Assembly: GCF_002980495.1 (NCBI RefSeq)
Contig: NZ_PVBR01000001.1
Location: 248,001-312,000 of the forward strand
Direction of reading: 5' to 3'
From: Phyllobacterium phragmitis
GTDB taxonomy: Bacteria > Pseudomonadota > Alphaproteobacteria > Rhizobiales > Rhizobiaceae
DNA length: 64,000 nt
Each line of letters opens with the position of its first letter. Position 1 is the stretch's first letter. Shown here piece by piece: positions 8,580 to 17,062 of this stretch. The notes beneath the pieces are model-generated. The model was not told the DNA's origin. It ran no database searches and was given only the letters and a program-made list of their open reading frames with translations. Made by a program: the position numbers and the translations under genes.

Positions 8580-8752
8580 AATTGTCGATGGCCCTGACCA
8601 TGGACGGTCTGATCCGCAGCTTGCGCTGGCATGGTGTCGAATTGCGGGAAAACGTGCCGGAACCGATGACGGATCGACGGAAGGAAGACGAACACGATGA
8701 CGAGCGCCAATATGGAATTGCACAAGGCGATCTATCTCGCCCTTTCCGGTGA
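8576..8752 (+). CDS. Small hypothetical protein between g7 and g8
   Basis: A 58-residue ORF that starts with an ATGA overlap on the g7 stop codon and has a strong GGAGGAGGGG Shine-Dalgarno, better than many neighbours. Its last 56 nt overlap the g8 gene in another frame. The N-terminal half is amphipathic (MDGLIRSLRWHGVEL) and the C-terminal half is very charged (DRRKEDEHDDER). No family is recognised. The ribosome binding site and coupling make it likely to be translated. Confidence 0.6.
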   Translation: MKLSMALTMDGLIRSLRWHGVELRENVPEPMTDRRKEDEHDDERQYGIAQGDLSRPFR

Positions 8753-9104
8753 TGCCGCACTGATAGCGAAATTGGGCGGCCCGAATGTCTACGATCACGT
8801 CCCCGCTGCCGCTGCCTTCCCTTACGTCACTTTCGGTCAGACGGCTGTCTACGATTGGAGCACCGACAGCGAAATCGGCGACGAGCATCTCTTCACCATC
8901 CATGTATGGTCGCGTGCGGGCGGCAAGAAACAGGTCCTGGAAATCATGGATTTGATTGCCACCCGGATGTCTGCCACCGCTCTGACGCTCGACCGGCACC
9001 GGCTCGTCAATCTAGCGCTACAATATTCGCAGGCGCGCAATGACGACGAACGCGACGGCTACCATGGCCTGCTGCGTTATCGGGCGGTGACCGAGGGGGT
9101 TTAG
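8697..9104 (+). CDS. Tail terminator, GTA g8-like (DUF3168)
   Basis: A 135-residue protein that should cap the tail tube at the head-proximal end. The pattern ELHKAIYLALSGDAALIAKL, then VYDHVPAAAAFPYVTFG, then HLFTIHVWSRAGGKKQ is characteristic of DUF3168 proteins. GGAAGGAAG precedes the ATG. A type B palindromic repeat starts 9 nt after its stop and closes the connector module. Confidence 0.9.
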   Translation: MTSANMELHKAIYLALSGDAALIAKLGGPNVYDHVPAAAAFPYVTFGQTAVYDWSTDSEIGDEHLFTIHVWSRAGGKKQVLEIMDLIATRMSATALTLDRHRLVNLALQYSQARNDDERDGYHGLLRYRAVTEGV

Positions 9105-9113
9105 CGCTGGATA

Positions 9114-9288
9114 CCCCTCATCCGACCGCTTTGCGGCCACCTTCTCCCACAAGGGGAGAAGGGAAGAAAGCTGCATGAGGCTAATCCCAATCGCAGACGC
9201 TGGTATTTTGCAGCATGGCCTATGCAATGCACCTCCCTTCTCCCCTTGTGGGAGAAGGTGGCCTCGCGAAGCGAGGTCGGATGAGGGG
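9114..9288. repeat. RIME-like palindromic repeat, type B copy 2
   Basis: Arms as in the copy at 4929, including CCCCTCATCCGACCGC and the inner CTTCTCCCACAAGGGGAGAAG, with the inverted partner ending in GATGAGGGG. The right arm has a short insertion (GGCCTCGCGAAGCGAGG) that makes an extra small hairpin. It separates the connector and tail modules. Confidence 0.87.
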
Positions 9289-9329
9289 TATCTCTCTCCC
9301 TTAAGTCATTCCCACAACAGGAGAATTCC

Positions 9330-9743
9330 ATGGCCGCCCAGAGAGGCAAGGACATATTGCTGAAGATCGCCCGCCCGGATGGCGAGTATGAGACCTGTGC
9401 CGGGCTGCGCGCCAAGCGCATCGCCTTCAATGCCGAGACGGTCGACGTGACCGATGCCGATGCCGCCGGCAGGTGGCGGCAGCTTCTCGGCGGCAGCGGC
9501 GTGCAGCGGGCCTCCATCACCGGTTCCGGCATTTTCAAGGACGCCGCATCCGACGCCCTTGTCCGCACCGCCTTCTTCAACGGCGATATCCTCGCCTGGC
9601 AGATCATCCTTCCCGATTTCGGCGCGTTGAACGGTTCCTTCCAGATCACCGCGCTCGAATATGGCGGCAATCATGATGCGGAGGTCACCTTCGAAATCGC
9701 GCTGGAATCGGCCGGATTAGTCACCTTCGGAGAGCTGGCATGA
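9330..9743 (+). CDS. Major tail (tube) protein, GTA g9-like (TP901-1 family)
   Basis: Forms the tail tube. The 137 residues fit the TP901-1 family: MAAQRGKDILLKIA at the N-terminus, then AKRIAFNAETVDVTDADA and SGVQRASITGSGIFKD, and a C-terminal YGGNHDAEVTFEIALESAG. CAGGAG lies 7 nt before the ATG. It ends in an ATGATG overlap with the next gene, which opens a tightly packed five-gene tail module. Confidence 0.93.
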   Translation: MAAQRGKDILLKIARPDGEYETCAGLRAKRIAFNAETVDVTDADAAGRWRQLLGGSGVQRASITGSGIFKDAASDALVRTAFFNGDILAWQIILPDFGALNGSFQITALEYGGNHDAEVTFEIALESAGLVTFGELA

Positions 9744-10099
9744 TGGTGAACCGGCACCGTGGTGAAGTGGGTGCGGTTCTCGATGGCCGCGAATGGGCGC
9801 TCTGCCTGACGCTCGGGGCGCTTGCCGAACTGGAGGCAGCCTTCGAAGCCGAAGATTTGACCGCGCTCATTGCCCGGTTCTCCTCCGCCCGCCTTTCGGC
9901 ACGGGATATGGTGCGCATCATCACAGCCGGTTTGCGCGGTGGCGGACACAGCGTCACCGAAGACGATGTGGCGCAGATGCAGGCCGATGGCGGCGCGGCG
10001 GGTTTCGCCCGCATCGTCAGCGAATTGCTGACGGTCGCATTCGGCGCTGCGCAGGCGGCTACGGCGAAGCCGGAAAGCGATTCCCTTTCAAACCCTTGA
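9740..10099 (+). CDS. GTA g10-like tail assembly chaperone
   Basis: A 119-residue protein of the gene transfer agent gp10 family, encoded between the tail tube and tape measure genes, the usual place of tail assembly chaperones. The pattern NRHRGEVGAVLDGREWALCL TLGALAELE followed by LSARDMVRIITAGLRGGGH and VTEDDVAQM is typical. ATGA-type overlap with g9 upstream and TTGA overlap with the next ORF downstream show coupling. Confidence 0.88.
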   Translation: MMVNRHRGEVGAVLDGREWALCLTLGALAELEAAFEAEDLTALIARFSSARLSARDMVRIITAGLRGGGHSVTEDDVAQMQADGGAAGFARIVSELLTVAFGAAQAATAKPESDSLSNP

Positions 10100-10299
10100 G
10101 TGCCGCAGTTGAACCAGAGCCTTTCCCATGGGCGACCATGATGCAGGCGGGGCTGGGGCATCTGCGGCTTTCTCCCGAAGCCTTCTGGTCCATGACGCCG
10201 CGCGAACTGGCGGCGGCCATGGGTCTTTCCGCGCGCGCCGCGAACGCGCCGTCGCGCCAGACATTCGACGCCCTCATGCGGGCATTTCCCGACAGGTGA
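10096..10299 (+). CDS. GTA g10.1-like small tail chaperone
   Basis: A 67-residue protein with the family signature PFPWATMMQAGLGHLRLSP, then FWSMTPRELAAAM, and a C-terminal FDALMRAFPDR. I place the start at a TTG that overlaps the g10 stop (TTGA, 10096-10099), because the conserved PFPW segment lies before the first ATG pair (10138/10141). In tailed phages the second chaperone is often made by frameshift. Here both frames are separate, and either coupling or frameshifting is possible. Confidence 0.75.
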   Translation: MSAAVEPEPFPWATMMQAGLGHLRLSPEAFWSMTPRELAAAMGLSARAANAPSRQTFDALMRAFPDR

Positions 10300-10302
10300 A
10301 AT

Positions 10303-10851
10303 ATGGCTGAAAACGAGAATGTAACCGTCGCGATCGAGGCGGATACCAGCGCCTTCGACAAGGCGCTCGACGATTTGCAGAAGAAATCCGGCCAGTTCGG
10401 CACCAGCTTGACGGCGGCGTTGAAGGGAGCCGCGATCAGCGGGCGCGGCCTCGATGATGTGCTGCGCGGGCTCGCCACCAATCTCGCCGGCCTCGCGCTC
10501 GAAACCGGTTTGAAGCCGCTGCAGGGGCTGATGTCGTCGCTGTTCTCCGGCCTCCTTGGCGGCGTCGGCGGTGTTACACCTTTCGCCAAGGGCGGTGTGG
10601 TGTCGAGCCCGACCTATTTCGGCATGGCTGGCGGTTCGCTGGGTTTAAGCGGCGAGGCGGGCGCCGAGGCCATCCTGCCGCTCGCCCGCGGTGCGGACGG
10701 CCGCCTCGGCGTGGCAACCGGCACTTCGGGAAAATCCATGCAGGTCGTTTTCAACGTCTCGACGCCTGATGCCGCGTCATTCCGCAAATCGGAGGCGCAA
10801 CTGTCCGGCATGCTGGCACGGACCGCACGGCGCGGCGCAAGGAGCTTGTGA
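10303..10851 (+). CDS. Short tape measure protein, GTA g11-like
   Basis: A 182-residue protein that begins ENVTVAIEADTSAFDKALDDLQKKSGQ and has a Gly/Leu-rich hydrophobic middle (about residues 58-90), followed by FAKGGVVSSPTYFGMAGGSLGLSGEAGAEAILPLARG, a well-known tape-measure/minor tail motif. Most phage tape measures are several times longer. The short length predicts a very short tail and fits known GTA tails. It is coupled to the next gene by a GTGA overlap. Confidence 0.88.
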   Translation: MAENENVTVAIEADTSAFDKALDDLQKKSGQFGTSLTAALKGAAISGRGLDDVLRGLATNLAGLALETGLKPLQGLMSSLFSGLLGGVGGVTPFAKGGVVSSPTYFGMAGGSLGLSGEAGAEAILPLARGADGRLGVATGTSGKSMQVVFNVSTPDAASFRKSEAQLSGMLARTARRGARSL

Positions 10852-11501
10852 ATATCATGGCCGAGATATCTTCCTTTCATGATGTGCGCTTTCCCCTCGG
10901 TGTCTCCTTCGGCGCAACGGGAGGCCCGGAATGGCGCAATGAAATCGTAACGCTCATTTCGGGCCACGAGAAACGCAATGCGCGCTGGGCGCAGTCCCGC
11001 CGGCATTTCGATGCGGGAACGGGTCTGCGCTCGCTGCACGATTTGAGGGAAGTTCTGGCCTTCTTCGAAGCGCGGCACGGTTCGCTCCACGCTTTCCGGT
11101 TCCGCGATCCATTCGATCATCTCTCGAACGAGAATGGCGGCGAGGTACTGCCCGGCGATCAATCGATCGGCACGGGCGACGGCAGGACGACGGCTTTCCA
11201 ATTGACCAAGAGCTATGGCGGGGGCGCTTATGTCCGCCCGATCACCAAGCCGGTCGCGGGCTCGGTCCGGATCGCCGTCGGCGGAGTCGAGATGATCGAG
11301 GGCGAGGCGCTCACCGTCGATAGCCTGACCGGCATCGTCACATTCACGCCCGAGTCGATCCCGCCTGTGGGCGCTTCGGTCACCGCCGGCTTCGTCTTCG
11401 ATGTCGCGGTGCGTTTCGACACGGACCGCCTTACAGCCAGCATCGCCTCGTTCAAGGCGGGAGAAATTCCTTCAGTTCCCATTATCGAGGTGAAAGCGTG
11501 A
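10848..11501 (+). CDS. Distal tail protein, GTA g12-like (DUF2460)
   Basis: A 217-residue baseplate/distal tail protein. The signature FHDVRFPLGVSFGATGGPEW is near the N-terminus, followed by HFDAGTGLRSLHDLREVLAFFEARHG and FRFRDPFDH, all typical of this family. The GTG at 10848 overlaps the g11 stop; ATG at 10857 is the alternative, with AGGAG spaced somewhat short for the first and long for the second. A type C palindrome follows the stop. Confidence 0.92.
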   Translation: MNIMAEISSFHDVRFPLGVSFGATGGPEWRNEIVTLISGHEKRNARWAQSRRHFDAGTGLRSLHDLREVLAFFEARHGSLHAFRFRDPFDHLSNENGGEVLPGDQSIGTGDGRTTAFQLTKSYGGGAYVRPITKPVAGSVRIAVGGVEMIEGEALTVDSLTGIVTFTPESIPPVGASVTAGFVFDVAVRFDTDRLTASIASFKAGEIPSVPIIEVKA

Positions 11502-11521
11502 TTTGTCGGAATCACCAAGCG

Positions 11522-11637
11522 CCCTCGTCCTTCGAGGCTCCGCTCCGCTTCGCACCTCAGGATGAGGGCTACTGAAACGTCGGCGCCCTTCACCCTCATG
11601 GTGAGGTGCGAGCGAAGCGAGCCTCGAAGGACGAGGG
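11522..11637. repeat. Palindromic repeat, type C
   Basis: Inverted arms CCCTCGTCCTTCGAGGCTC / GAGCCTCGAAGGACGAGGG with a short spacer, and an inner GAGGTGCGAGCGAAGC-like region. It differs in sequence from types A and B. It fills most of the gap between the distal tail and hub genes. Confidence 0.85.
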
Positions 11638-11667
11638 TGAAGGGTCAAATATGGAAGGCTTTAAATC

Positions 11668-12546
11668 ATGATGCCCATTCCTCAAGCCCTTGAATCACAT
11701 TTGCAAGGGGTGGTGACAACCCATTGTTTCGTCTGGATCATTCGCCGCCAGGACGGCTCAGTCCTGGGCTTCACCGATCACGACAGGCGGCTTCTCGTCT
11801 CGGGCGTGACCTGCGAACCTCAGACAGGAATGACCGGCAGCGAGGCCAGTACCGCCCTTGGTCTTTCCGTCGACAGCGCTGAGATCGAAGGCGCGCTGTC
11901 TTCGCTCGCCATCGATCAGGCCGATATCGAGCGCGGCCTTTATGATGACGCCACGGTCGAAACCTATCTCGTCAACTGGTCGTCGCCGCAGGATCATGTG
12001 CTGCTGCGCCGCTCGATCATCGGAAAGATTACCTATGCCGATGGCAAATTTACCGCCGAGCTGAAGAGCAGCGCCGCCAATCTCGACAAGATCCATGGCC
12101 GCCGCGTCATGCGCAATTGCGACGCGGAACTGGGTGACCGGCGCTGTGGCGTCAACACCGGCGATCCGCGTTATTTCGCTGAAGCGGTGGTGGTCGCGAC
12201 CGGCGACGCCGCCTTTCTGGCCTCCGGCCTTGAGGGCTTTCAATCCCATTGGTTCGACAATGGCCGCCTGACCTGGACTGGCGGGGCGAATGCGGGGAAG
12301 GTGGCAATTGTCGTCAGTCATGCACCCGCAGGCCACATTGTGCTGCGCGATATCCCGGCCGACCCCGTAGCGGTTGGCGATACGTTCTGTGTCGTCGCCG
12401 GATGCGACAAGAGCTTTGCGCAATGCCGGGCAAAATTCGCCAACACCGTAAACTTTCGCGGCTTCCCGCATCTGCCCGGAAACGATGCCGCTTACGCTTA
12501 CGTCAACAGCGATGCGGAATTCGATGGGGAGCCTCTGGTGCCATGA
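11668..12546 (+). CDS. GTA hub/baseplate protein, g13-like (phage BR0599 family)
   Basis: A 292-residue tail-tip hub protein. It begins MMPIPQALESHLQGVVTTHC and continues with CFVWIIRRQDGSVLGFTDHD, DSAEIEGALSSLAIDQADIERGLYDDA and CDAELGDRRCGV, the pattern of the family first named from Brucella suis BR0599. The C-terminal CDKSFAQCRAKFANTVNFRGFPHLPG holds paired Cys residues; RcGTA g13 binds an iron-sulfur cluster, and whether this one does is inference. It overlaps the next gene by ATGA. Confidence 0.93.
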   Translation: MMPIPQALESHLQGVVTTHCFVWIIRRQDGSVLGFTDHDRRLLVSGVTCEPQTGMTGSEASTALGLSVDSAEIEGALSSLAIDQADIERGLYDDATVETYLVNWSSPQDHVLLRRSIIGKITYADGKFTAELKSSAANLDKIHGRRVMRNCDAELGDRRCGVNTGDPRYFAEAVVVATGDAAFLASGLEGFQSHWFDNGRLTWTGGANAGKVAIVVSHAPAGHIVLRDIPADPVAVGDTFCVVAGCDKSFAQCRAKFANTVNFRGFPHLPGNDAAYAYVNSDAEFDGEPLVP

Positions 12547-13061
12547 AGGAGATGACAATTGCATCATCGGTCCTGCGCGAGGCGGACGGCTGGATAGGCA
12601 CGCCCTATCGCCATGGCGGATCGTCGAAGGGCGTCGGCTGTGACTGTCTGGGCCTTGTCCGCGGCATCTGGCGCGCGCTCTATGGCGAAGAACCGGAGCA
12701 ACCCGGCGCCTATGCACCGGATTGGGCGGAAGCCGGTGGCGGCGATCGGCTGATCGATGCGGCGCGCCGCCATATGGCTGAAAAATCGGTCGGAACAATG
12801 CAGCCAGGCGATCTCCTGGTGTTTCGCTGGCGTCCATCCGTCGCCGCCAAGCATCTGGGCATCTTCGCCCCGGAAAACCGCTTCATCCACGCCTATGAGG
12901 GCCATCGCGTCATGGCGTCGGTGCTCGTTCCGCAATGGCGCCGGCGTATTGCTGGGGTATTCGCGTTTCCGGCTCCAGCGCGCTGCGATGCCCCCCCCTC
13001 TGCCCTCCTGAGCATTTATCGAAGGGCGGGCATCTCCCCCTCAAAGGGGGAGATTGGCTGA
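12543..13061 (+). CDS. NlpC/P60 tail peptidoglycan hydrolase, g14-like, repeat-derived C-terminus
   Basis: A cell-wall peptidase expected at the tail tip to help DNA cross the recipient wall. The catalytic Cys is in GCDCLGLVRG (C35) and the His in AAKHLGIF (H104). The recognisable family ends near residue 148 (IAGVFAFPAPA). After that, residues of about 150-172 are encoded by the palindromic repeat beginning at 12991, which also supplies the stop codon. The ATG overlaps the g13 stop. The enzyme core is complete; the added tail is probably harmless or unfolded, which is inference. Confidence 0.9.
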   Translation: MKEMTIASSVLREADGWIGTPYRHGGSSKGVGCDCLGLVRGIWRALYGEEPEQPGAYAPDWAEAGGGDRLIDAARRHMAEKSVGTMQPGDLLVFRWRPSVAAKHLGIFAPENRFIHAYEGHRVMASVLVPQWRRRIAGVFAFPAPARCDAPPSALLSIYRRAGISPSKGEIG

Positions 13062-13168
13062 TATCGTTCTCCGCGTTCCTCCTGCGATGTCTACGATTGA
13101 TGCTTCCCGTTCATGAAGGCGTAATCTCCCCCCTTGAGGGGGAGATGGCTGGCAGGCCAGAGGGGGGT
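12991..13168. repeat. RIME-like palindromic repeat, type A copy 3 (invades g14)
   Basis: Type A arms with the CGATTGATG-containing centre shared with copies 2 and 4. The left arm carries an extra insertion (CCTGAGCATTTATCGAAGGG) that resembles the hairpin core of the short copy at 38840. The first 71 nt are read as the C-terminal codons of the NlpC/P60 gene. Confidence 0.85.
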
Positions 13169-13212
13169 GCATCGCAGCACGCTGCCATCTAACTGTGAAA
13201 GATATAATCCCC

Positions 13213-16200
13213 ATGGCGACACTCGTTCTTCAGGCTGCCGGCGCTTACCTCGGCGGTTTTCTCGGCACGCTTGGCGGCACGATCGGTGCTGCGGCGGGTG
13301 CGCTGGGCGGCTATCTCCTCGATACGGCGCTGATCAATTCGACGCGCCGCACGGAAGGGCCGCGTCTGGCCGGAACGAAGCCGACGACGGCGGAAGAGGG
13401 CGCCGCACTTCCCTTCGTCTACGGCACCGCGCGCCTTTCCGGCACGCTGATCTGGGCGACCCGTTTCGAGGAAAAGGCGACGACGACCCGCCAGGGCGGC
13501 AAAGGCGGCGCGAAAAGCACCAATTACAGCTATTTCGCCAATGCCGCCTACGCCGTCGCGGCGGGCGAGATATCAGGCATCCGCCGCATCTGGGCCGACG
13601 GCAGGGAACTGGACCAGACCACCGTCGAAATGCGCATCTATCGCGGCACGGTCGACCAGATGCCCGATCCACTGATCGAGGCGAAGCAGGGCGATGGCAA
13701 TGCTCCCGCTTATCGCGGAACCGCCTATGTCGTCTTCGAGCGCATGCCGATCGACGATTACGGCAACCGGCTTCCGCAAATCCATTTCGAGGTGATACGG
13801 CCCGTCGGCGCTCTGGCAAAGGGCATTACGGCGGTCGCGCTTATCCCCGGCTCGACCGAGTTCGGCCTTTCGCCTGATGTGGTGACGGACGAGCCGAAGC
13901 CTGGGGAAACGCGCTCGCTCAACCGCAACGCGTTGCGTGGGCTAAGCGACTGGAACGCCTCGATGGACGAATTGCAGGCGCTTTGCCCTGGCCTTGAGCA
14001 TGTGGCGCTGGTCGTGCCGTGGTTCGGTGACGATCTGCGCGCCGGGGAATGTCGTATCCGGCCGGGCATTGTGGAGCCGAATGCCAGGCGGCCCAGCCAG
14101 GTCTGGCGCGTTGCCGGGTTGAAGCGAGGCGAAGCGCATCTTGTTTCCCGCAATGCGGTGGGCGCTGCCTATGGCGGCACCCCCTCCGACGAGAGCGTCA
14201 TCGCCGCTATCCGCGATGCGAAAGACCGTGGTCTAAAAGTCACTATTTATCCCTTCATCATGATGGATATCCCCGCGGATAATAACCTGCCGTCACCTTA
14301 TGGCGGGGAAACTCAGCCGGTTTATCCCTGGCGCGGACGCATCAGCTGTTTTCCCGGACCGGACCAGGAGAGAACCGCCGATCGCACGGTGATGGCGGCC
14401 AGCCAGATAACCGCCTTTCTCGATGGCGAATGGGGCTATCGGCGGTTCCTCAGGCACTGCGCCGGTCTGACAACCGCAGCCGGTGGCGTCGATGCATTCA
14501 TCATCGGTTCGGAACTGCGCGGTCTGACGACGCTCCGCGACGAGGCGAACGGCTTCCCCTTCGTTTCCGGCCTCTGTGAACTCGCCGCCGAAATGCGCTC
14601 CCGCCTCGGCCCGTCCTGCCAGCTGACCTATGCGGCGGATTGGTCGGAATATTTCGGGCACCACCCGCAGGACGGCAGCGGCAACGTCTATTTCCATCTC
14701 GATCCGCTATGGGCGCATCCGACGATCGATGCGGTCGGCATCGACAACTACATGCCGCTGGGCGACTGGCGCGACGAGGACGACAGGCGTTTCGGGCCGG
14801 ACAATCTCAGCGGCGCTTACGATATCGAGGGTCTTGTCGGCAACATTGCGGGCGGCGAAGGGTTCGACTGGTACTATGCCAGCGCAGCCGATCGCCAGAA
14901 CCGTGTCCGCTCGCCCATATCGGATGGTCTCTCGGGCAAGCCCTGGGTCTTCCGCTACAAGGATCTGAAGAGCTGGTGGGAAAATCCGCATTATAACAGG
15001 ATCGATGGCGTGGAAAGCGGGACGCCGACCGCATGGCAGCCAATGTCGAAGCCGTTCTGGTTCACCGAACTCGGCTGCCCTGCCGTGGACAAGGCTCCCA
15101 ACCAGCCGAACGTCTTTCCCGATCCGAAATCCTCCGAAAATGCCATTCCGTATTTCTCCGACGGTTCGCGTTCCGATCTGGCGCAAAGCCGCTTTCTTGG
15201 CGCACATCTCGATTACTGGAACCGGACGGAAAATGGCGGCAATCCCGTTTCTCCCATTTATGGAGGAACGATGCTGGATACTCGCCGCATCTATCTTTGG
15301 GCCTGGGATACCCGTCCTTTCCCTGAATTTCCGCTCAATGGCAGTCTCTGGGGAGATGCCGATAATTGGCGCCTTGGCCATTGGTTGAACGGACGGATAA
15401 GCGGCGTTGCGCTCGATGATCTGATAGCGGCCATATTCCAGGATTTCGGCCTGGAGGCAGCAGATACATCGGCCGCCGACGGCTATCTCTCCGGTTTCGT
15501 CATCGCAGAACCATCGACCGCGCGCTCGGTTCTGGAGCCGTTGCTGGACCTGTTCGGCATCCATGCCTTCGAGACGAAAGACCAATTCGTCTTCCGCAGC
15601 GCCGCCAGGCTGTCCCCGTCGCTTCTGGTCGAGCATATCGTCCTGCCCGATAACGAGGGAGCTTCGATGACATCGATGCTGGAAGATCGCAATGATCTTC
15701 CAGGCACGGTGGAAGTGTTCTTCAGCGACCCCATGCGCAATTATCAGACGGGGAGCGCGGTTGCGGTGAGGAGCGAGGGTAAAGGGCAGGGAAGAGAGAC
15801 GCTGACGCTGGCGGGTTCGATGGAAGCCGGACAGGCAAGGGCGTTGGCGGAAAACTGGCTGAGAAGATGCTGGGCGGGACGGCGAACGACAAGCCTTTCG
15901 GTGCCATGGGACCATGTCGGCCTGTCGGTCGGCGACACGATCAGCCCCTCCGGCGATGCCGAGGCTACGGAGTTCGTCGTGACCGCTCTGGAGGATGGCG
16001 CGGAGCGCAATGTCCAGGCTGTAGCCATCGCGCCGCATGTGCGCTTTCCCGATGTCGGAACATTGCCTTCGGTCCCGCCGGGGAATCCCTTCACCAATGA
16101 CGGGAAGCCGTTTTTCCACCTGATCGATCTGCCTGCCTGGCCGGGAGCCGAGGACGCTGCAAGCCAGTTCCGTCTCGCCTGCTATGCCAGGCCGTGGCGC

Positions 16201-17040
16201 GGCGTTAGCGCATATGCATCACCACAATCGGATGGCTATTCCACGCGGACCCTCGTGGGCAGCAGGGCAATTGTCGGGGAACTGACGGCGCCGCTGCCGC
16301 CGGGCAACAGCGGCAGGTTCATGAATACGCAGGCCGTGGATGTGTTGCTTTATGCCGGAGAGTTACGTTCCCAGCCCAAGGCGCAGCTTTTCAACGGCGC
16401 AAATGCGGCTTTGCTTCAGGCGCCCGATGGAAGCTGGGAAGTGTTCCAGTTTCTCGAAGCTGTGGAAACAGCCGATAGCCAGTGGCGGCTGACCTGCCTG
16501 TTGCGTGGACAGCTTGGCACGGAAGAAGAGGCCGCCATGCCGAAGCCGGCGGGCACACCATTCGTGCTGCTGGATGATGCAATCGTGCCGGCGGGCTTGC
16601 AGGCGTCGGAGATCGGCCTGGCGCTCAACTGGCGGATCGGCACGGCCGGACGTGATTTTTCGGAGCTCTATTTCGATACGGTCGAAGCTGTCGGCGGCCT
16701 TAGGGCACTTCAACCGTTGAGCCCGGTGCATCTTGCCGCCAGGCAATTGCCGAACGGCGATATCGCCGCAAGCTGGATCCGGCGCGGCCGCATCGATGCG
16801 GACAATTGGTTCGGTACTGACATTCCCTTGGGCGAAGAGCAGGAAATCTATCAGGTCGAGATATGGCGGGGCGGTTCAGTGATACGGCAGGCGCAGGTGA
16901 GGGAACCGCTATGGAATTATGCCGCGGCGGACCGAACCGCCGATCTTGGTGGCCGCTTTGAACCATTCGAATTGGCGGTGGCAATGATCAGCGCCAGAAC
17001 CGGGGCAGGCAGGTTCGCCCGTCTCACCGTTGATTTTTAA
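13213..17040 (+). CDS. GTA tail fibre/host-contact protein, g15-like ('megatron')
   Basis: A 1275-residue tail-tip protein that completes the GTA tail. The N-terminus is Gly/Ala-rich and hydrophobic (LGGFLGTLGGTIGAAAGALGG). The central half holds the glycoside-hydrolase-like TIM-barrel region of GTA tail proteins (KVTIYPFIMMDIPADNNLP; DAFIIGSELRGLTTLRD; YAADWSEYFGHHP; KPFWFTELGCPAVDKAPNQ). The C-terminal half has a phage tail-tip fold and a late FGTDIPLGEEQEIYQVEI segment. ATG 13213 is preferred to GTG 13195 because the conserved family starts with MATLVLQAAG. The ORF is intact. Confidence 0.93.
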   Translation: MATLVLQAAGAYLGGFLGTLGGTIGAAAGALGGYLLDTALINSTRRTEGPRLAGTKPTTAEEGAALPFVYGTARLSGTLIWATRFEEKATTTRQGGKGGAKSTNYSYFANAAYAVAAGEISGIRRIWADGRELDQTTVEMRIYRGTVDQMPDPLIEAKQGDGNAPAYRGTAYVVFERMPIDDYGNRLPQIHFEVIRPVGALAKGITAVALIPGSTEFGLSPDVVTDEPKPGETRSLNRNALRGLSDWNASMDELQALCPGLEHVALVVPWFGDDLRAGECRIRPGIVEPNARRPSQVWRVAGLKRGEAHLVSRNAVGAAYGGTPSDESVIAAIRDAKDRGLKVTIYPFIMMDIPADNNLPSPYGGETQPVYPWRGRISCFPGPDQERTADRTVMAASQITAFLDGEWGYRRFLRHCAGLTTAAGGVDAFIIGSELRGLTTLRDEANGFPFVSGLCELAAEMRSRLGPSCQLTYAADWSEYFGHHPQDGSGNVYFHLDPLWAHPTIDAVGIDNYMPLGDWRDEDDRRFGPDNLSGAYDIEGLVGNIAGGEGFDWYYASAADRQNRVRSPISDGLSGKPWVFRYKDLKSWWENPHYNRIDGVESGTPTAWQPMSKPFWFTELGCPAVDKAPNQPNVFPDPKSSENAIPYFSDGSRSDLAQSRFLGAHLDYWNRTENGGNPVSPIYGGTMLDTRRIYLWAWDTRPFPEFPLNGSLWGDADNWRLGHWLNGRISGVALDDLIAAIFQDFGLEAADTSAADGYLSGFVIAEPSTARSVLEPLLDLFGIHAFETKDQFVFRSAARLSPSLLVEHIVLPDNEGASMTSMLEDRNDLPGTVEVFFSDPMRNYQTGSAVAVRSEGKGQGRETLTLAGSMEAGQARALAENWLRRCWAGRRTTSLSVPWDHVGLSVGDTISPSGDAEATEFVVTALEDGAERNVQAVAIAPHVRFPDVGTLPSVPPGNPFTNDGKPFFHLIDLPAWPGAEDAASQFRLACYARPWRGVSAYASPQSDGYSTRTLVGSRAIVGELTAPLPPGNSGRFMNTQAVDVLLYAGELRSQPKAQLFNGANAALLQAPDGSWEVFQFLEAVETADSQWRLTCLLRGQLGTEEEAAMPKPAGTPFVLLDDAIVPAGLQASEIGLALNWRIGTAGRDFSELYFDTVEAVGGLRALQPLSPVHLAARQLPNGDIAASWIRRGRIDADNWFGTDIPLGEEQEIYQVEIWRGGSVIRQAQVREPLWNYAAADRTADLGGRFEPFELAVAMISARTGAGRFARLTVDF

Positions 17041-17062
17041 TAACACAGAAAGGTGAACTTGA

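Noticed and set aside
14707-16119. 470-residue minus-strand ORF inside g15
   Set aside because: Antisense shadow of the well-supported g15 protein; no ribosome binding site or domain.
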